This document shows positions 5,127 to 5,135 of a stretch of 5,135 nt of DNA, in pieces (within the stretch, counting starts at the first letter, position 1; every line of letters starts with the position of its first letter). The position numbers and the translations under genes were made by a program. A model generated the notes under the pieces. It had not been told where the DNA came from. It worked only from the letters and a program-made list of their open reading frames with translations, and did no database searches. This stretch comes from Bacteroidales bacterium (lineage in GTDB: Bacteria > Bacteroidota > Bacteroidia > Bacteroidales > ML635J-15), in contig JAQVGK010000295.1 in assembly GCA_028696755.1 (NCBI GenBank), positions 1-5,135 on the forward strand, given 5' to 3'.

Positions 5127-5135
5127 TGTGGAATG
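5123..5135 (+). CDS. Possible start of the next gene, cut by the window edge
   Basis: The TonB stop codon overlaps two in-frame ATG codons, at 5123 (ATGA overlap) and 5126 (TGATG overlap), followed by Trp-Asn codons and the window end. Overlaps of this kind are common at translationally coupled junctions, so a downstream gene in the same operon is plausible. Four codons are too few to identify it or prove it is real. Confidence 0.3.

Noticed and set aside
1..5135. CRISPR array, tRNA, rRNA or phage/defence genes
   Set aside because: No regularly spaced repeats, no tRNA-like cloverleaf and no related coding sequence were seen in either strand.

Overview
The window looks like a chromosomal housekeeping region of a member of the Bacteroidota, probably near the Bacteroidales/Marinilabiliales. 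Evidence: the ribosomal gene order rpsI-rpsB-tsf; start codons preceded by A/T-rich sequence instead of a Shine-Dalgarno; a promoter upstream of miaB matching the phylum's TTTG / TAnnTTTG pattern; and a short TonB of Bacteroidota type. The assignment is inferred from these features and was not checked by database search.

Layout, all genes on the + strand. 1-109: 3' end of rpsI (ribosomal protein S9). 110-217: an intergenic leader that folds into a long rod, a candidate control element for the next gene. 218-1057: rpsB (S2). 1082-1909: tsf (elongation factor Ts), closed by a strong intrinsic terminator at 1929-1958. 1910-2523: a 614-bp gene-free stretch. It holds a 381-bp non-autonomous mobile element (1981-2361) with perfect 18-bp terminal inverted repeats and a perfect 10-bp target duplication. 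Its GC-rich core can fold into a 142-nt hairpin. The element sits in one arm of an older inverted repeat (2367-2472), followed by the miaB promoter (2476-2507). 2524-3846: miaB (tRNA methylthiotransferase). 3850-4203: a small AhpD-like carboxymuconolactone decarboxylase family protein 3 bp downstream of miaB. 4204-4439: a spacer with a possible terminator and an AT-rich composite hairpin. 4440-5126: a short TonB energy transducer whose stop codon overlaps a possible start of the next gene at the window edge.

The first block makes translation components (S9, S2, EF-Ts). The second modifies tRNA (MiaB) and includes a small thiol protein. The third is envelope energy transduction. The genes are ordinary. 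The parts worth a second look are non-coding: the MITE-like element with its hairpin core, the nested older repeat, and the structured rpsB leader.
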